Part shown: positions 1 to 6,198 of the stretch, in pieces
Layout: each line of letters begins with the position of its first letter
Numbering within the stretch: position 1 is the stretch's first letter
Source of the DNA: Polycyclovorans sp046565985
GTDB taxonomy: Bacteria; Pseudomonadota; Gammaproteobacteria; Nevskiales; Nevskiaceae
DNA: 6,270 nucleotides
NCBI GenBank assembly: GCA_046565985.1
Contig: JBKHXN010000118.1
Location: 1-6,270 of the forward strand
Reading direction: 5' to 3'
Notes under the pieces: model-generated
What the model was told of the DNA's origin: nothing
Database searches by the model: none
The model's input: the letters and a program-made list of their open reading frames with translations, nothing else
Made by a program: the position numbers and the translations under genes

Positions 1-2
1 CA

Positions 3-245
3 CGCGCGCTGCGCTCGGCCGAGGCCGCCGAGCAGGCCACCCGCAACGGCTACGAGGCCGGCACGCGCACCATCAGCGATGTGCTCGACGCCCAGAGCCG
101 CACGGTGCAGGCGCGGCGCGAGCGCAACCAGACCCGTTACCAGCTGCTGCTGTCACTGCTGCAGCTCAAGCAGGCGGTGGGCGTGCTCAACGAGCGCGAC
201 TTTGCCGAAATCGACCGCCTGCTGCAGCCCGGCTCCCCCTCCTGA
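3..245 (+). CDS. TolC-family outer-membrane efflux channel, C-terminal end (5' truncated by window)
   Basis: This is the last 80 codons plus TGA of a gene that starts left of the window; codons begin at base 3. The product would be the trimeric outer-membrane/periplasmic exit duct of the efflux pump encoded just downstream. The translation has the signature of the second TolC structural repeat: a Gly-Tyr-x-x-Gly-Thr-Arg-Thr-Ile-x-Asp-Val-Leu-Asp-Ala stretch at bases 48-92, a long Gln/Arg/Leu-rich helix, then Leu-Lys-x-Ala-Val-Gly-x-Leu-Asn-Glu-x-Asp, which matches the end of the last long helix in E. coli TolC. The protein ends shortly after this helix, so there is no long C-terminal extension. 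The stop lies 30 nt before the adaptor gene on the same strand, which implies one transcript. Family assignment is secure; the exact orthologue (tolC, oprM or opmD type) cannot be decided from the fragment. Confidence 0.9.
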   Translation, partial: RALRSAEAAEQATRNGYEAGTRTISDVLDAQSRTVQARRERNQTRYQLLLSLLQLKQAVGVLNERDFAEIDRLLQPGSPS

Positions 246-275
246 TCCACCGACCTGTTCGCCCCGGAAACTCCC

Positions 276-1400
276 ATGAACAAGCGCATGTTTTGGATGC
301 TCGTCCTCACCGCCCTCGTGTTTGGCGGCATCTTCGGTTTCAAGTGGTTCGGCAACAAGATGATGAACCAGTTCTTCGACAACATGCCGGCACCGCCCGC
401 CACCATCAGCAGCGCGGTGGCCAGCAGCGCGGAGTGGACCGACCGGCTCGAGGCCGTGGGCACGATCGTCGCGGTCAACGGCGCCCAGGTGACGACCGAG
501 GCCGCCGGCGTGGTGGACAGCATCCGCTTCGAATCCGGGCAGGAGGTCAAGGCCGGCACCGTGCTGCTGACGCTGGACACGCGCACCGACATCGCCGAGC
601 TCAAGGCGCTCAGCGCCCAGGCCGAACTGGCGCGCAACGAGCTGGCGCGCTTTGAGCGCCTGTATGGGCTGGAGAGCATCTCCAAGGCCGAGCTCGACCG
701 CCGCCAGAGCGAGTACGACCAGGCCGCCGCGCGCGCCGCCGCCCAGCAGGCACGCATTGCGCAGAAGACCATCCGCGCGCCGTTCTCCGGCGAGCTGGGC
801 ATCCGCCAGGTCAACCTCGGCCAGTTCGTCGCACCCGGCAATCCCATCGTTTCGCTGCAGAGCCTGGACCCGGTGTACGTCAACTTCAGCCTGCCGGAAC
901 AGAACCTGGCACGCCTGCGCGAGGGTCTGGTGGCACGCCTGAGCGTGGACGCCTATCCCGGCGAGATTTTCGAGGGCCGCATCAGCGCCATCGAGCCCGA
1001 GGTGGATACCGCCACCCGCAACGTACGCATTCAGGCCACGGTGCCCAACCCGCAGCGCAAGCTGCGCCCGGGCATGTTCAGCCGCCTGAGCCTCGACTTT
1101 GCCAACAGCCGCACGGTGATCCTGGTGCCGCGCACGGCGATCAGCTTTGCGCCCTTCGGCAACTCGGTGTACGTGGTGACCGAGACCGGCGAGGGTGAGC
1201 AGAAATCCCGCGTCGTCAAGCGCCGCTTCGTCAAGACCGGCGAGATCCGCGGCGACCTGGTGGAGGTGACCGAGGGCCTGAAGGCCGGCGAGGAAATCGC
1301 CAGCAGCGGCCTGCTCAAGCTGCAGAACGACACGCGCGTGACCATCAACAACTCCGTGCAGCCCAGCGCCGAAGAAGCGCCGACGCCGCCCAATTCCTGA
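276..1400 (+). CDS. RND efflux periplasmic adaptor (membrane fusion protein, HlyD/AcrA family)
   Basis: This 374-residue adaptor would link the inner-membrane RND pump to the TolC-type channel. Residues 5-25 form one hydrophobic helix. There is no lipobox Cys, so it is probably held by an N-terminal membrane anchor, unlike the lipoprotein AcrA. Next come the first half of the lipoyl/barrel-sandwich domain (about 68-103, with a Gly-Gln-Glu-Val-Lys-Ala-Gly turn), an Ala/Glu/Arg-rich coiled-coil hairpin (about 105-163), the second lipoyl half beginning Ile-Arg-Ala-Pro-Phe-Ser-Gly (166-172), the beta-barrel (about 200-275, with Leu-Arg-Pro-Gly-Met at 263-267), and a membrane-proximal domain (about 280-358). 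Length and domain order are normal for the family. The ATG is preceded by GGAAA at 266-270, a modest ribosome-binding site, and starting here gives a sensible anchor. It resembles the MexH type of adaptor, but I would not assign a symbol. Confidence 0.96.
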   Translation: MNKRMFWMLVLTALVFGGIFGFKWFGNKMMNQFFDNMPAPPATISSAVASSAEWTDRLEAVGTIVAVNGAQVTTEAAGVVDSIRFESGQEVKAGTVLLTLDTRTDIAELKALSAQAELARNELARFERLYGLESISKAELDRRQSEYDQAAARAAAQQARIAQKTIRAPFSGELGIRQVNLGQFVAPGNPIVSLQSLDPVYVNFSLPEQNLARLREGLVARLSVDAYPGEIFEGRISAIEPEVDTATRNVRIQATVPNPQRKLRPGMFSRLSLDFANSRTVILVPRTAISFAPFGNSVYVVTETGEGEQKSRVVKRRFVKTGEIRGDLVEVTEGLKAGEEIASSGLLKLQNDTRVTINNSVQPSAEEAPTPPNS

Positions 1401-1419
1401 GCCATCGCCGGAGCCGGCC

Positions 1420-4400
1420 ATGAAGTTCACCGACCTGTTCATCAACAAGCCCGTGCTGGCCACCGTGGTCAGCCTGTTCATCCTGCTGCTGGGCCTGCGC
1501 GCCGGGCAGGAGCTGAACGTGCGGCAGTATCCGGAGCTGCAGAATGCGGTGATCACGGTCACCACCGTCTATGTGGGCGCCGACGCCGATCTGATGCAGG
1601 GCTTCATCACCACCCCGCTGGAACGCGAGATCGCCACCGCGGACGGCATTGACTACATCGTCTCCGCCAGCCAGCGCAGCGTCTCCACCGTACAGGCCTT
1701 CCTGCGCCTGGACGTGGACCCCAACGAGGTACTGACGCAGATCGCCGCCAAGGTCAGCAAGCTGCGCGGCGAACTGCCGGCCGAATCGGAAGACCCCACC
1801 GTGGAGCTGGCGGTGGGCGAGACCATCGCCGCGATGTATCTGTCGTTCTATTCCGACGTGCTGGACAACAACCAGATCACCGACTATCTGGTGCGCGTGG
1901 TCGAACCGCGCTTTGCCACCCTGCCCGGCGTGCAGCGCGCGCAGATCCTCGGCGAGCGCACCTTTGCCATGCGCATCTGGCTCAAACCGGACCGCATGGC
2001 CTCACAGGGCGTGACCGCCAGTGACATCTTCAGCGCCATCCAGCGCAACAACGTGCTGGCGGCGGTGGGCTCCACCAAGGGACAGATGGTGGTGGTGGAC
2101 CTGACCGCGCGCACCGACCTGCAGACGCCGGATGAATTCCGCCAGCTGGTCATCCGCACCGAGAACGGCGCCATCGTCCGGTTGGGGGATGTGGCGGACA
2201 TCGAGCTGGGATCGGAAAACTACAACTCCTCGGTGACCTTCAACGGCGAATCCGCCACCTTCATGGGTATCCAGGTGGCGCCCGACGCCAACTCGCTCGA
2301 CGTCATCCGCGCGGTGCGCGAGGTGTATGAGAGGGAGATCGTGCCCCAGCTGCCGGAGGGCCTGAAAGCCCGCATTCCCTACGACTCCACCCGCTACATC
2401 GAGAACTCGATCGACGAGGTCATCCAGACCATACTCGAAGCCATCATCATCGTCATCGTCGTCATCTTCCTGTTCCTGGGCAGCCTGCGCAGCGTGCTGA
2501 TCCCGGCCATCGCCGTGCCGCTGTCGCTGGTGGGCGCCCTGTTCCTGATGCTGCTCATGGGCTTCACCATCAACCTGCTCACGCTGCTGGCCATGGTGCT
2601 GGCCATCGGCATCGTGGTGGACGACGCCATCATCGTGCTGGAGAACATCCACCGCCACGTGGAGGAAGGCATGTCACCGTACGACGCCGCCATCCGCGGC
2701 GCGCGCGAGCTCGCCTGGCCGGTGGTGGCCATGACCACCACCCTGGTCGCGGTGTATCTGCCCATCGGCTTCATCGGCGGCCTCACCGGCACGCTGTTCG
2801 TGGAATTCGCCTTCACGCTCGCCGGCGCCGTGCTGCTGTCCGGCATCGTCGCGCTGACGCTGTCGCCGATGATGTGCTCGCGCATCCTGCGGCCGCACAG
2901 CGAGAACGGCAACGGCCGCTTCGCCGCCTATCTGGACCGCCAGTTCGAAAAGCTGCGGCTGAGCTACCAGCGCCGCCTGCACGGCGCGCTGGACGATCGC
3001 CACGTCATCGGCGTGTTCGGCCTGATCGTGCTGGTGTCCTGCTACTTCCTGTTCATCAGCAGCCCCAGCGAGCTGGCGCCGCAGGAAGACCAGGGTTTCA
3101 TCCTGACCTTCTCGGAAGCCGATCCCTACGCTTCCATGGAATATCTGGAGGCCAACACGCGCGAGCTCAACAAGATCGGCGACAGCATTCCGGAGATGGA
3201 GAACCTGTTCCTGCTCAACGGATTTGGCGCCAGCAACTCGGCACTCGCCGGCTTCGTGCTCAAGCCCTGGGGTGAGCGCGAGCGCGACACCAATACCATC
3301 CTCAATACCGAGATCCAGCCCAAGGTGGGGCAGATCCCGGGCCTGCGCGTGGCGGCGTTCGTGCCGCCCTCGCTGCCTTCCGGAGGCGGCCGTGGCTTTC
3401 CGGTGGAGTTCGTCATCAACTCCACCCAGCCCATCACCAACCTGCAGGAACTGGCGCAGGAGATCCTCGGCCAGGCCTATGCCAGCAAGAAATTCATCTT
3501 CCTCAACACCGACCTCAAGATCGACAAACCGCGCGTCGACGTGGTGGTGGACCGTGAAAAGGCCGCGCTGCTGGGCGTGGACATGCGTACGCTGGGCGCG
3601 GATCTTTCCGCGATGCTGGCGGGCGGCTTCGCCAACCGCTTCTCCATGGAGAACCGCTCGTACAAGGTCATTCCCCAGGTGGAGCGCACCGAGCGCCTCT
3701 CGCCCGGCCAGCTGTCCCAGTACTACACCCGCGCCGGCAACGGCCAGCTGGTGCCCATGAGCACGCTGGTGCGGCTGGAAGAGACGGTGCAGCCGCAGCA
3801 GCTCAACCGCTTCCAGCAGCTCAACGCGGTGACCATCTCCGGCGTGCCGCGTCCGGGCGTGACCCTGGGCGCGGCACTGGGGGTGCTCGAGCAGGCTGCC
3901 GACCGCGTGCTGCCGCAGGGCTATACCGTGGATTACTCCGGCCAGTCGCGGCAGTTCAAGACCGAGGGCGCGCAGCTGGTGCTGACCTTCTTCTTCGCCC
4001 TGCTGGTGATCTACCTGGTGCTGGCCGCGCAGTTCGAATCCTGGCGTGACCCCATCATCATGCTGGTGACGGTGCCCATGTCCATCGCCGGCGCGATGAT
4101 CTTCGTCTCGCTGGGGGCCGCGACCCTCAATATCTATACCCAGGTTGGCCTGGTCACGCTGATCGGCGTGATCTCCAAGCACGGCATCCTGATCGTGGAA
4201 TTCGCCAACAAGCTGCAGGAAGGCGGCATGGAAAAGCGCCGGGCGATCGAGGAAGCCTCCTCCATCCGCCTGCGCCCCGTCCTCATGACCACCGCCGCGC
4301 TGGTACTGGCCATGATCCCGCTGCTGATCGCCACCGGCGCCGGCGCCGGGGCGCGCTTCTCCATGGGCCTGGTGATCGCCACCGGGATGACCATCGGCAC

Positions 4401-4503
4401 GCTGTTCACCCTGTTCGTGGTGCCGGCCATGTACCTGTACCTGGGGCGCGACTATGCGGCCGAGGCGCGTGCACGGACCCTGCGCATGGCCCAGGCCCAC
4501 TGA
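1420..4503 (+). CDS. RND-family multidrug efflux permease (HAE1, AcrB/MexI-like)
   Basis: This 1027-residue inner-membrane proton antiporter is the motor of the tripartite pump and is close to AcrB in length (1049). Twelve membrane helices are visible: one at about 10-28, five between 337 and 486, one at 528-546 and five between 852 and 1008. Two large periplasmic loops lie at about 30-335 and 548-850. The proton-relay residues are all present: Asp401-Asp402 in helix 4 (Val-Val-Asp-Asp-Ala), Lys920 in helix 10 (Ile-Ser-Lys-His-Gly), and Arg950 and Thr957, matching AcrB Asp407/Asp408, Lys940, Arg971 and Thr978. The N-terminus (Phe-x-x-Leu-Phe-Ile-x-Lys-Pro-Val) is typical of the family. GGAG at 1410-1413, 6 nt before the ATG, supports this start, 19 nt after the adaptor stop. 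The substrate cannot be read from the sequence. The gene appears intact and probably functional. Confidence 0.97.
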   Translation: MKFTDLFINKPVLATVVSLFILLLGLRAGQELNVRQYPELQNAVITVTTVYVGADADLMQGFITTPLEREIATADGIDYIVSASQRSVSTVQAFLRLDVDPNEVLTQIAAKVSKLRGELPAESEDPTVELAVGETIAAMYLSFYSDVLDNNQITDYLVRVVEPRFATLPGVQRAQILGERTFAMRIWLKPDRMASQGVTASDIFSAIQRNNVLAAVGSTKGQMVVVDLTARTDLQTPDEFRQLVIRTENGAIVRLGDVADIELGSENYNSSVTFNGESATFMGIQVAPDANSLDVIRAVREVYEREIVPQLPEGLKARIPYDSTRYIENSIDEVIQTILEAIIIVIVVIFLFLGSLRSVLIPAIAVPLSLVGALFLMLLMGFTINLLTLLAMVLAIGIVVDDAIIVLENIHRHVEEGMSPYDAAIRGARELAWPVVAMTTTLVAVYLPIGFIGGLTGTLFVEFAFTLAGAVLLSGIVALTLSPMMCSRILRPHSENGNGRFAAYLDRQFEKLRLSYQRRLHGALDDRHVIGVFGLIVLVSCYFLFISSPSELAPQEDQGFILTFSEADPYASMEYLEANTRELNKIGDSIPEMENLFLLNGFGASNSALAGFVLKPWGERERDTNTILNTEIQPKVGQIPGLRVAAFVPPSLPSGGGRGFPVEFVINSTQPITNLQELAQEILGQAYASKKFIFLNTDLKIDKPRVDVVVDREKAALLGVDMRTLGADLSAMLAGGFANRFSMENRSYKVIPQVERTERLSPGQLSQYYTRAGNGQLVPMSTLVRLEETVQPQQLNRFQQLNAVTISGVPRPGVTLGAALGVLEQAADRVLPQGYTVDYSGQSRQFKTEGAQLVLTFFFALLVIYLVLAAQFESWRDPIIMLVTVPMSIAGAMIFVSLGAATLNIYTQVGLVTLIGVISKHGILIVEFANKLQEGGMEKRRAIEEASSIRLRPVLMTTAALVLAMIPLLIATGAGAGARFSMGLVIATGMTIGTLFTLFVVPAMYLYLGRDYAAEARARTLRMAQAH

Positions 4504-4514
4504 GCTTTCCGTAA

Positions 4515-4554
4515 CGCCCGCCGGCGCGGCAGCGTGGCCGCGCTCAGGCGGGCG
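4515..4554. terminator. Nested stem-loop between convergent operons (possible bidirectional terminator)
   Basis: An 8-bp outer arm CGCCCGCC (4515-4522) pairs perfectly with 4547-4554. A 7-bp inner arm GCGCGGC (4524-4530) pairs with 4537-4543 around a 6-nt loop, with a small asymmetric bulge between the two stems. It sits where the pump operon (stop at 4503) meets the opposing dioxygenase gene, and it covers that gene's last codons and stop (4544-4546). Neither strand has a T-run after the stem, so it is not a classical intrinsic terminator. It could act as a weak or factor-assisted terminator or as a 3' mRNA stabiliser. The structure is certain; the function is inferred. Confidence 0.5.
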
Positions 4555-5359
4555 CGCCAAACCGGAAGGCGGACTGCGCGCTGGCCATCACCTCGTCGGC
4601 AAAAATCCGCTCGCCGGCAGACTCCGCCGCCGCGCCGGCCACCACATGCAGCGGCAGCAGGTGTTCCTCACGCGGATGCGAGGCGCGCGCGCCGGGCGCG
4701 CTGGCCCAGTCCCGCAGTCGTGCCGCGCGTGCGTCCGGGGGCAGGGCCACGGTCTCGGCCAGCCAGGCGTCGAAGTGCTGCGAGTCGGCATCCACCGGGC
4801 CACCGGCAAAGCGGAAGCGGCGCATGTTGTGAAAGCTCATGCCGCTGCCGACGATCAGCACGCCCTCCTGGCGCAGCGGCGCCAGCGCCCGGCCCATCGC
4901 CAGGTGCGCGGTCGGGTCCAGGCCGGCCTGCAGCGACAGCTGCACCACTGGAATCTCGGCCCCGGGAAACGCCAGCTTCATCGGAATGAACACGCCGTGA
5001 TCGAGCCCACGCGCCGGGTCTGCCGCGCTGGCGATGCCCGCCGCCGTCAGGCATTCCTGCACCCGCAGGGCCAGCTCCGGAGCACCCGGCGCCGGCCAGG
5101 TGATCTGGTAGGTGTGCGGCGGGAATCCGGAATAGTCGTAGATCAGCCCCGGCCGGGCGGCGGCAGTCGCCGTGAACACCGGCGCCTCCCAGTGCGCGGA
5201 AATCACCAGCAGCGCCTGCGGACGCCGCCCCGCCACCGGCACCAGGCCGCGCAGCCAGTCGCCCAGGCGGGTCCAGGTGTGGGGCGGGTCCCAGTCCATG
5301 AAAAAACAGGGACCCGCCCCATGTGGCACGAACAGTGTGGGCAGCTCCGCCGCCGCCAT
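4544..5359 (-). CDS. LigB/DODA-type extradiol ring-opening dioxygenase (YgiD-like)
   Basis: This 271-residue cytoplasmic enzyme of the class III extradiol dioxygenase superfamily, in the 4,5-DOPA dioxygenase/YgiD branch (E. coli YgiD is 262 aa), would open a catechol-type ring beside the two hydroxyls using a His-bound metal. Conserved histidines appear in the expected places: His13 in Val-Pro-His-Gly-Ala-Gly-Pro, His56 in Ser-Ala-His-Trp, His121 in Leu-Asp-His-Gly-Val-Phe-Ile-Pro, His177 in Gly-Ser-Gly-Met-Ser-Phe-His-Asn, and His233 in Glu-Glu-His-Leu-Leu-Pro-Leu. The ATG at 5359 places the first conserved motif at residues 8-17, as in relatives, and lies only 5 nt after the upstream DoxX-type stop, which suggests translational coupling; no strong ribosome-binding site is visible. 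The natural substrate is unknown, and 'DOPA dioxygenase' should be read as a family name only. The gene is intact. Confidence 0.93.
   Translation of the reverse strand: MAAAELPTLFVPHGAGPCFFMDWDPPHTWTRLGDWLRGLVPVAGRRPQALLVISAHWEAPVFTATAAARPGLIYDYSGFPPHTYQITWPAPGAPELALRVQECLTAAGIASAADPARGLDHGVFIPMKLAFPGAEIPVVQLSLQAGLDPTAHLAMGRALAPLRQEGVLIVGSGMSFHNMRRFRFAGGPVDADSQHFDAWLAETVALPPDARAARLRDWASAPGARASHPREEHLLPLHVVAGAAAESAGERIFADEVMASAQSAFRFGAPA
5280..5321. repeat. Perfect 13-bp inverted repeat inside the dioxygenase gene
   Basis: TGGGGCGGGTCCC at 5280-5292 is the exact reverse complement of 5309-5321, with a 16-nt spacer holding a run of six A on the + strand (T on the coding strand). In the mRNA it would form a very GC-rich hairpin over about codons 13-27 of the dioxygenase. 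It overlaps the conserved Gly-Ala-Gly-Pro-Cys-Phe-Phe-Met-Asp-Trp segment, so protein constraint (GGN and CCN codons) may have helped to create it. No function is established. Confidence 0.7.
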
Positions 5360-5364
5360 CGGGC

Positions 5365-5832
5365 TCAGATCCGCAGGCCGAAGCGCGCGTCCAGCGAGTA
5401 ACGATCACCGCCACGCAGCAGCACCGCCAGCGTGACCAGCCCCCACATCAGCGGATACTCGTAGCCGCCCTCGGTCCAGAAAAAGCCGTTGGGGAGATGC
5501 ACCGACAGCGCCACCGCCATGAACACCGCCACCGCCAGTGCGGCCGGGCGGGTCAGCAGGCCCAGCACCAGCGCCAGTCCGCCGAAAAACTCCACCAGCC
5601 CCGCCAGCAGGGCAAACGCCACGCCCGGGCTCATGCCTAGCGAAGTCTCGAAAAACTCCCCGGTCGCCGTCAGCCCGTAGCCGCCGAACCAGCCGAACAG
5701 CTTCTGCGCACCATGCGGCATCAGCAACAGGCCCGCCGTCACCCGCACCAGCGGGTAGGCCAGCGGCGCCAGTTGGTTGATCCATGCCACCCGGCTCGGG
5801 GTCACCGTTGCCACCGTCTCGCTCGTCTCCAT
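5365..5832 (-). CDS. DoxX-family membrane protein
   Basis: This 155-residue small integral membrane protein has about four hydrophobic helices: residues 22-40, 69-92, 96-113 and 126-140. The DoxX signature runs through the first two: Leu-Val-Arg-Val-Thr-Ala-Gly then Pro-His-Gly-Ala-Gln-Lys-Leu-Phe-Gly-Trp-Phe-Gly-Gly-Tyr-Gly (39-53), and Leu-Val-Glu-Phe-Phe-Gly-Gly-Leu-Ala-Leu (79-88). An acidic/aromatic Trp-Thr-Glu-Gly-Gly-Tyr-Glu-Tyr-Pro stretch precedes the last helix. DoxX proteins are named after a subunit of an archaeal thiosulfate:quinone oxidoreductase and are often tied to redox or quinone stress, but the biochemical role of most members, including this one, is unknown. The start is supported by GGAGAG at 5838-5843, 5 nt from the ATG. 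It is the first gene of a two-gene operon with the dioxygenase, which starts 5 nt after its stop. Confidence 0.93.
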   Translation of the reverse strand: METSETVATVTPSRVAWINQLAPLAYPLVRVTAGLLLMPHGAQKLFGWFGGYGLTATGEFFETSLGMSPGVAFALLAGLVEFFGGLALVLGLLTRPAALAVAVFMAVALSVHLPNGFFWTEGGYEYPLMWGLVTLAVLLRGGDRYSLDARFGLRI

Positions 5833-5837
5833 GTTCG

Positions 5838-5854
5838 CTCTCCGGTTGCCGGAG
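5838..5854 (-). promoter_or_regulatory. Ribosome-binding site of the DoxX gene held in a perfect hairpin
   Basis: On the coding strand the leader reads CTCCGG-CAA-CCGGAG followed by AG and then CGAACATG. The 6-bp arms (5840-5845 and 5849-5854) pair perfectly around a 3-nt loop, and the downstream arm contains the GGAG of the Shine-Dalgarno GGAGAG (5838-5843). The fold would hide most of the ribosome-binding site, so it could tune translation of both operon genes. As DNA it is also a 15-bp palindrome that a repressor could bind. The sequence is certain; regulation is inferred. Confidence 0.45.
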
Positions 5855-5880
5855 CGCAGGCTGCGCCCCTGGGCCGTCTC

Positions 5881-5909
5881 AATATTGCACCTTGCCTGTG
5901 CGCCGTCAT
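5881..5909 (-). promoter_or_regulatory. Candidate sigma-70 promoter for the DoxX/dioxygenase operon
   Basis: On the minus strand ATGACG (5904-5909) could be a -35 box and CAATAT (5882-5887), preceded by TG, a -10 box, with 16 nt between them and the start codon about 50 nt further on. The matches are only partial (4/6 and 3/6). It lies in the 117-nt gap between the tRNA terminator and the DoxX start codon, where a promoter is required if that terminator works. Confidence 0.25.
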
Positions 5910-5919
5910 CCCCGTGACG
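5904..5919. promoter_or_regulatory. Possible operator: CGTCA-N6-TGACG inverted repeat
   Basis: CGTCA at 5904-5908 and TGACG at 5915-5919 are perfect inverted half-sites separated by 6 nt, overlapping the candidate -35 box of the DoxX operon. The centre spacing of 11 bp (about one helix turn) suits a dimeric regulator. An adjacent 11-nt near-palindrome, ATCCGTCGGAT, sits at 5920-5930. No regulator gene is in the window, so this is only a candidate. Confidence 0.25.
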
Positions 5920-5949
5920 ATCCGTCGGATGGCCGGGAATGCCCGGACC

Positions 5950-5974
5950 AATAAAAAACCCCGCTCGCGCGGGG
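5950..5974 (-). terminator. Intrinsic terminator of the tRNA-Ser gene
   Basis: On the minus strand the 6-bp all-GC stem CCCCGC-GCGA-GCGGGG (5959-5974) with a 4-nt loop is followed at once by TTTTTTATT (5950-5958). It begins about 9 nt after the CCA end of the tRNA-Ser, as expected for a stand-alone tRNA transcript, and it separates that transcript from the DoxX operon on the same strand. Confidence 0.92.
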
Positions 5975-5982
5975 TGGGGGTG

Positions 5983-6075
5983 TGGCGGAGAGGAAGGGAT
6001 TCGAACCCTTGTGCCAGGTTACCCTGACCATCCGATTTCGAGTCGGCGCCGTTATGACCACTTCGGTACCTCTCC
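5983..6075 (-). tRNA. tRNA-Ser, anticodon CGA (reads UCG)
   Basis: The 93-nt type II tRNA includes an encoded CCA (5983-5985) and discriminator G (5986). The acceptor stem GGAGAGG (6069-6075) pairs with CCTCTCC (5987-5993). The D stem CCG/CGG, an anticodon arm with loop CTCGAAA (6036-6042; anticodon at 6038-6040), a long variable arm with CAGG-GTAA-CCTG, and a T arm with a TTCGAAT loop between AAGGG and CCCTT are all visible. The long variable arm, CGA anticodon and G discriminator all fit serine. The first anticodon-stem pair (27-43) reads as a G-A mismatch, a minor oddity. An intrinsic terminator follows. I find no convincing promoter immediately upstream; the 5' flank is instead filled with hairpins and a partial copy of this same gene. 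Confidence 0.96.
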
Positions 6076-6109
6076 AGTAACTCGTTTGCTGCTACAGGCG
6101 GCGCTGCCG
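6041..6109. repeat. 69-bp direct repeat, copy 1 (5' half of the intact tRNA-Ser plus leader)
   Basis: Bases 6041-6109 are identical to 6202-6270, an offset of 161 bp. The unit comprises tRNA-Ser nucleotides 1-33 (numbering to the base before the anticodon; 35 nt in length) and 34 bp of the 5' flank. Copy 1 belongs to the intact gene. The repeat boundary inside the tRNA falls exactly between T33 and the anticodon. Confidence 0.95.
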
Positions 6110-6115
6110 CGCCGC
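6098..6115. repeat. Hairpin in the tRNA-Ser upstream flank
   Basis: GCGGCGC (6098-6104) pairs perfectly with 6109-6115 around the loop TGCC. It lies 22 nt upstream of the tRNA 5' end on the minus strand and has no T-run, so it is not a typical terminator. The same sequence starts again at 6259 in the second repeat copy and is cut off by the window end. Confidence 0.6.
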
Positions 6116-6116
6116 A

Positions 6117-6127
6117 GACCATCCGAT
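6117..6127 (-). pseudogene. 11-bp tRNA-Ser fragment (anticodon stem / variable-arm start)
   Basis: Bases 6117-6127 are identical to 6026-6036 of the intact tRNA-Ser (minus strand ATCGGATGGTC, i.e. base 38 to the start of the variable arm). The preceding minus-strand bases, GCCGA-GTTTA, repeat the tRNA's 5' anticodon-stem strand GCCGA but with a changed 5-nt loop and no CGA anticodon. It lies in the right order relative to the 5'-half copy at 6202-6236, so both look like pieces of one disrupted tRNA-Ser copy. It is short, so chance similarity is not excluded. Confidence 0.5.
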
Positions 6128-6133
6128 AAACTC

Positions 6134-6198
6134 GGCACATCCATGTGCCTCGCCCTCCGGGCTCGCTGCGCTCGTGCCGATTTGCTCCTGCAAATCGG
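6134..6198. repeat. Cluster of three perfect hairpins inside the disrupted tRNA-Ser copy
   Basis: Three inverted repeats lie back to back. Arms GGCACAT (6134-6140) and ATGTGCC (6143-6149) have a 2-nt gap. Arms GCCC (6152-6155) and GGGC (6159-6162) have a 3-nt loop. Arms CCGATTTGC (6177-6185) and GCAAATCGG (6190-6198) have the loop TCCT. Between the last two is a CTCG-CTGCG-CTCG direct repeat. The block has no coding signal and no transposase. Its dense palindromes resemble a small REP-like or MITE-like element, but I cannot name a family. Confidence 0.6.

Noticed and set aside
153..1565. 470-codon open frame on the minus strand
   Set aside because: It lies antisense to the adaptor gene; its composition is the Gly/Ala/Arg/His-rich kind expected opposite GC-rich codons, with no recognisable domain. 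The adaptor on the + strand has clear family motifs.
2441..2469. ATC/GTC triplet-rich stretch that looks like a microsatellite
   Set aside because: In frame it encodes the Ile/Val-rich second membrane helix of the pump, which explains the repetition.
2674..4560. 628-codon open frame on the minus strand
   Set aside because: It is antisense to the RND pump, rich in His/Gln/Gly/Ala, with no motifs; it is a shadow of the strong third-position GC bias of the pump gene.
4454..5401. 315-codon open frame on the + strand
   Set aside because: It overlaps the end of the pump and runs antisense to the dioxygenase; it is Arg/Gln/His-rich without domains, while the minus-strand frame carries all the dioxygenase histidine motifs.
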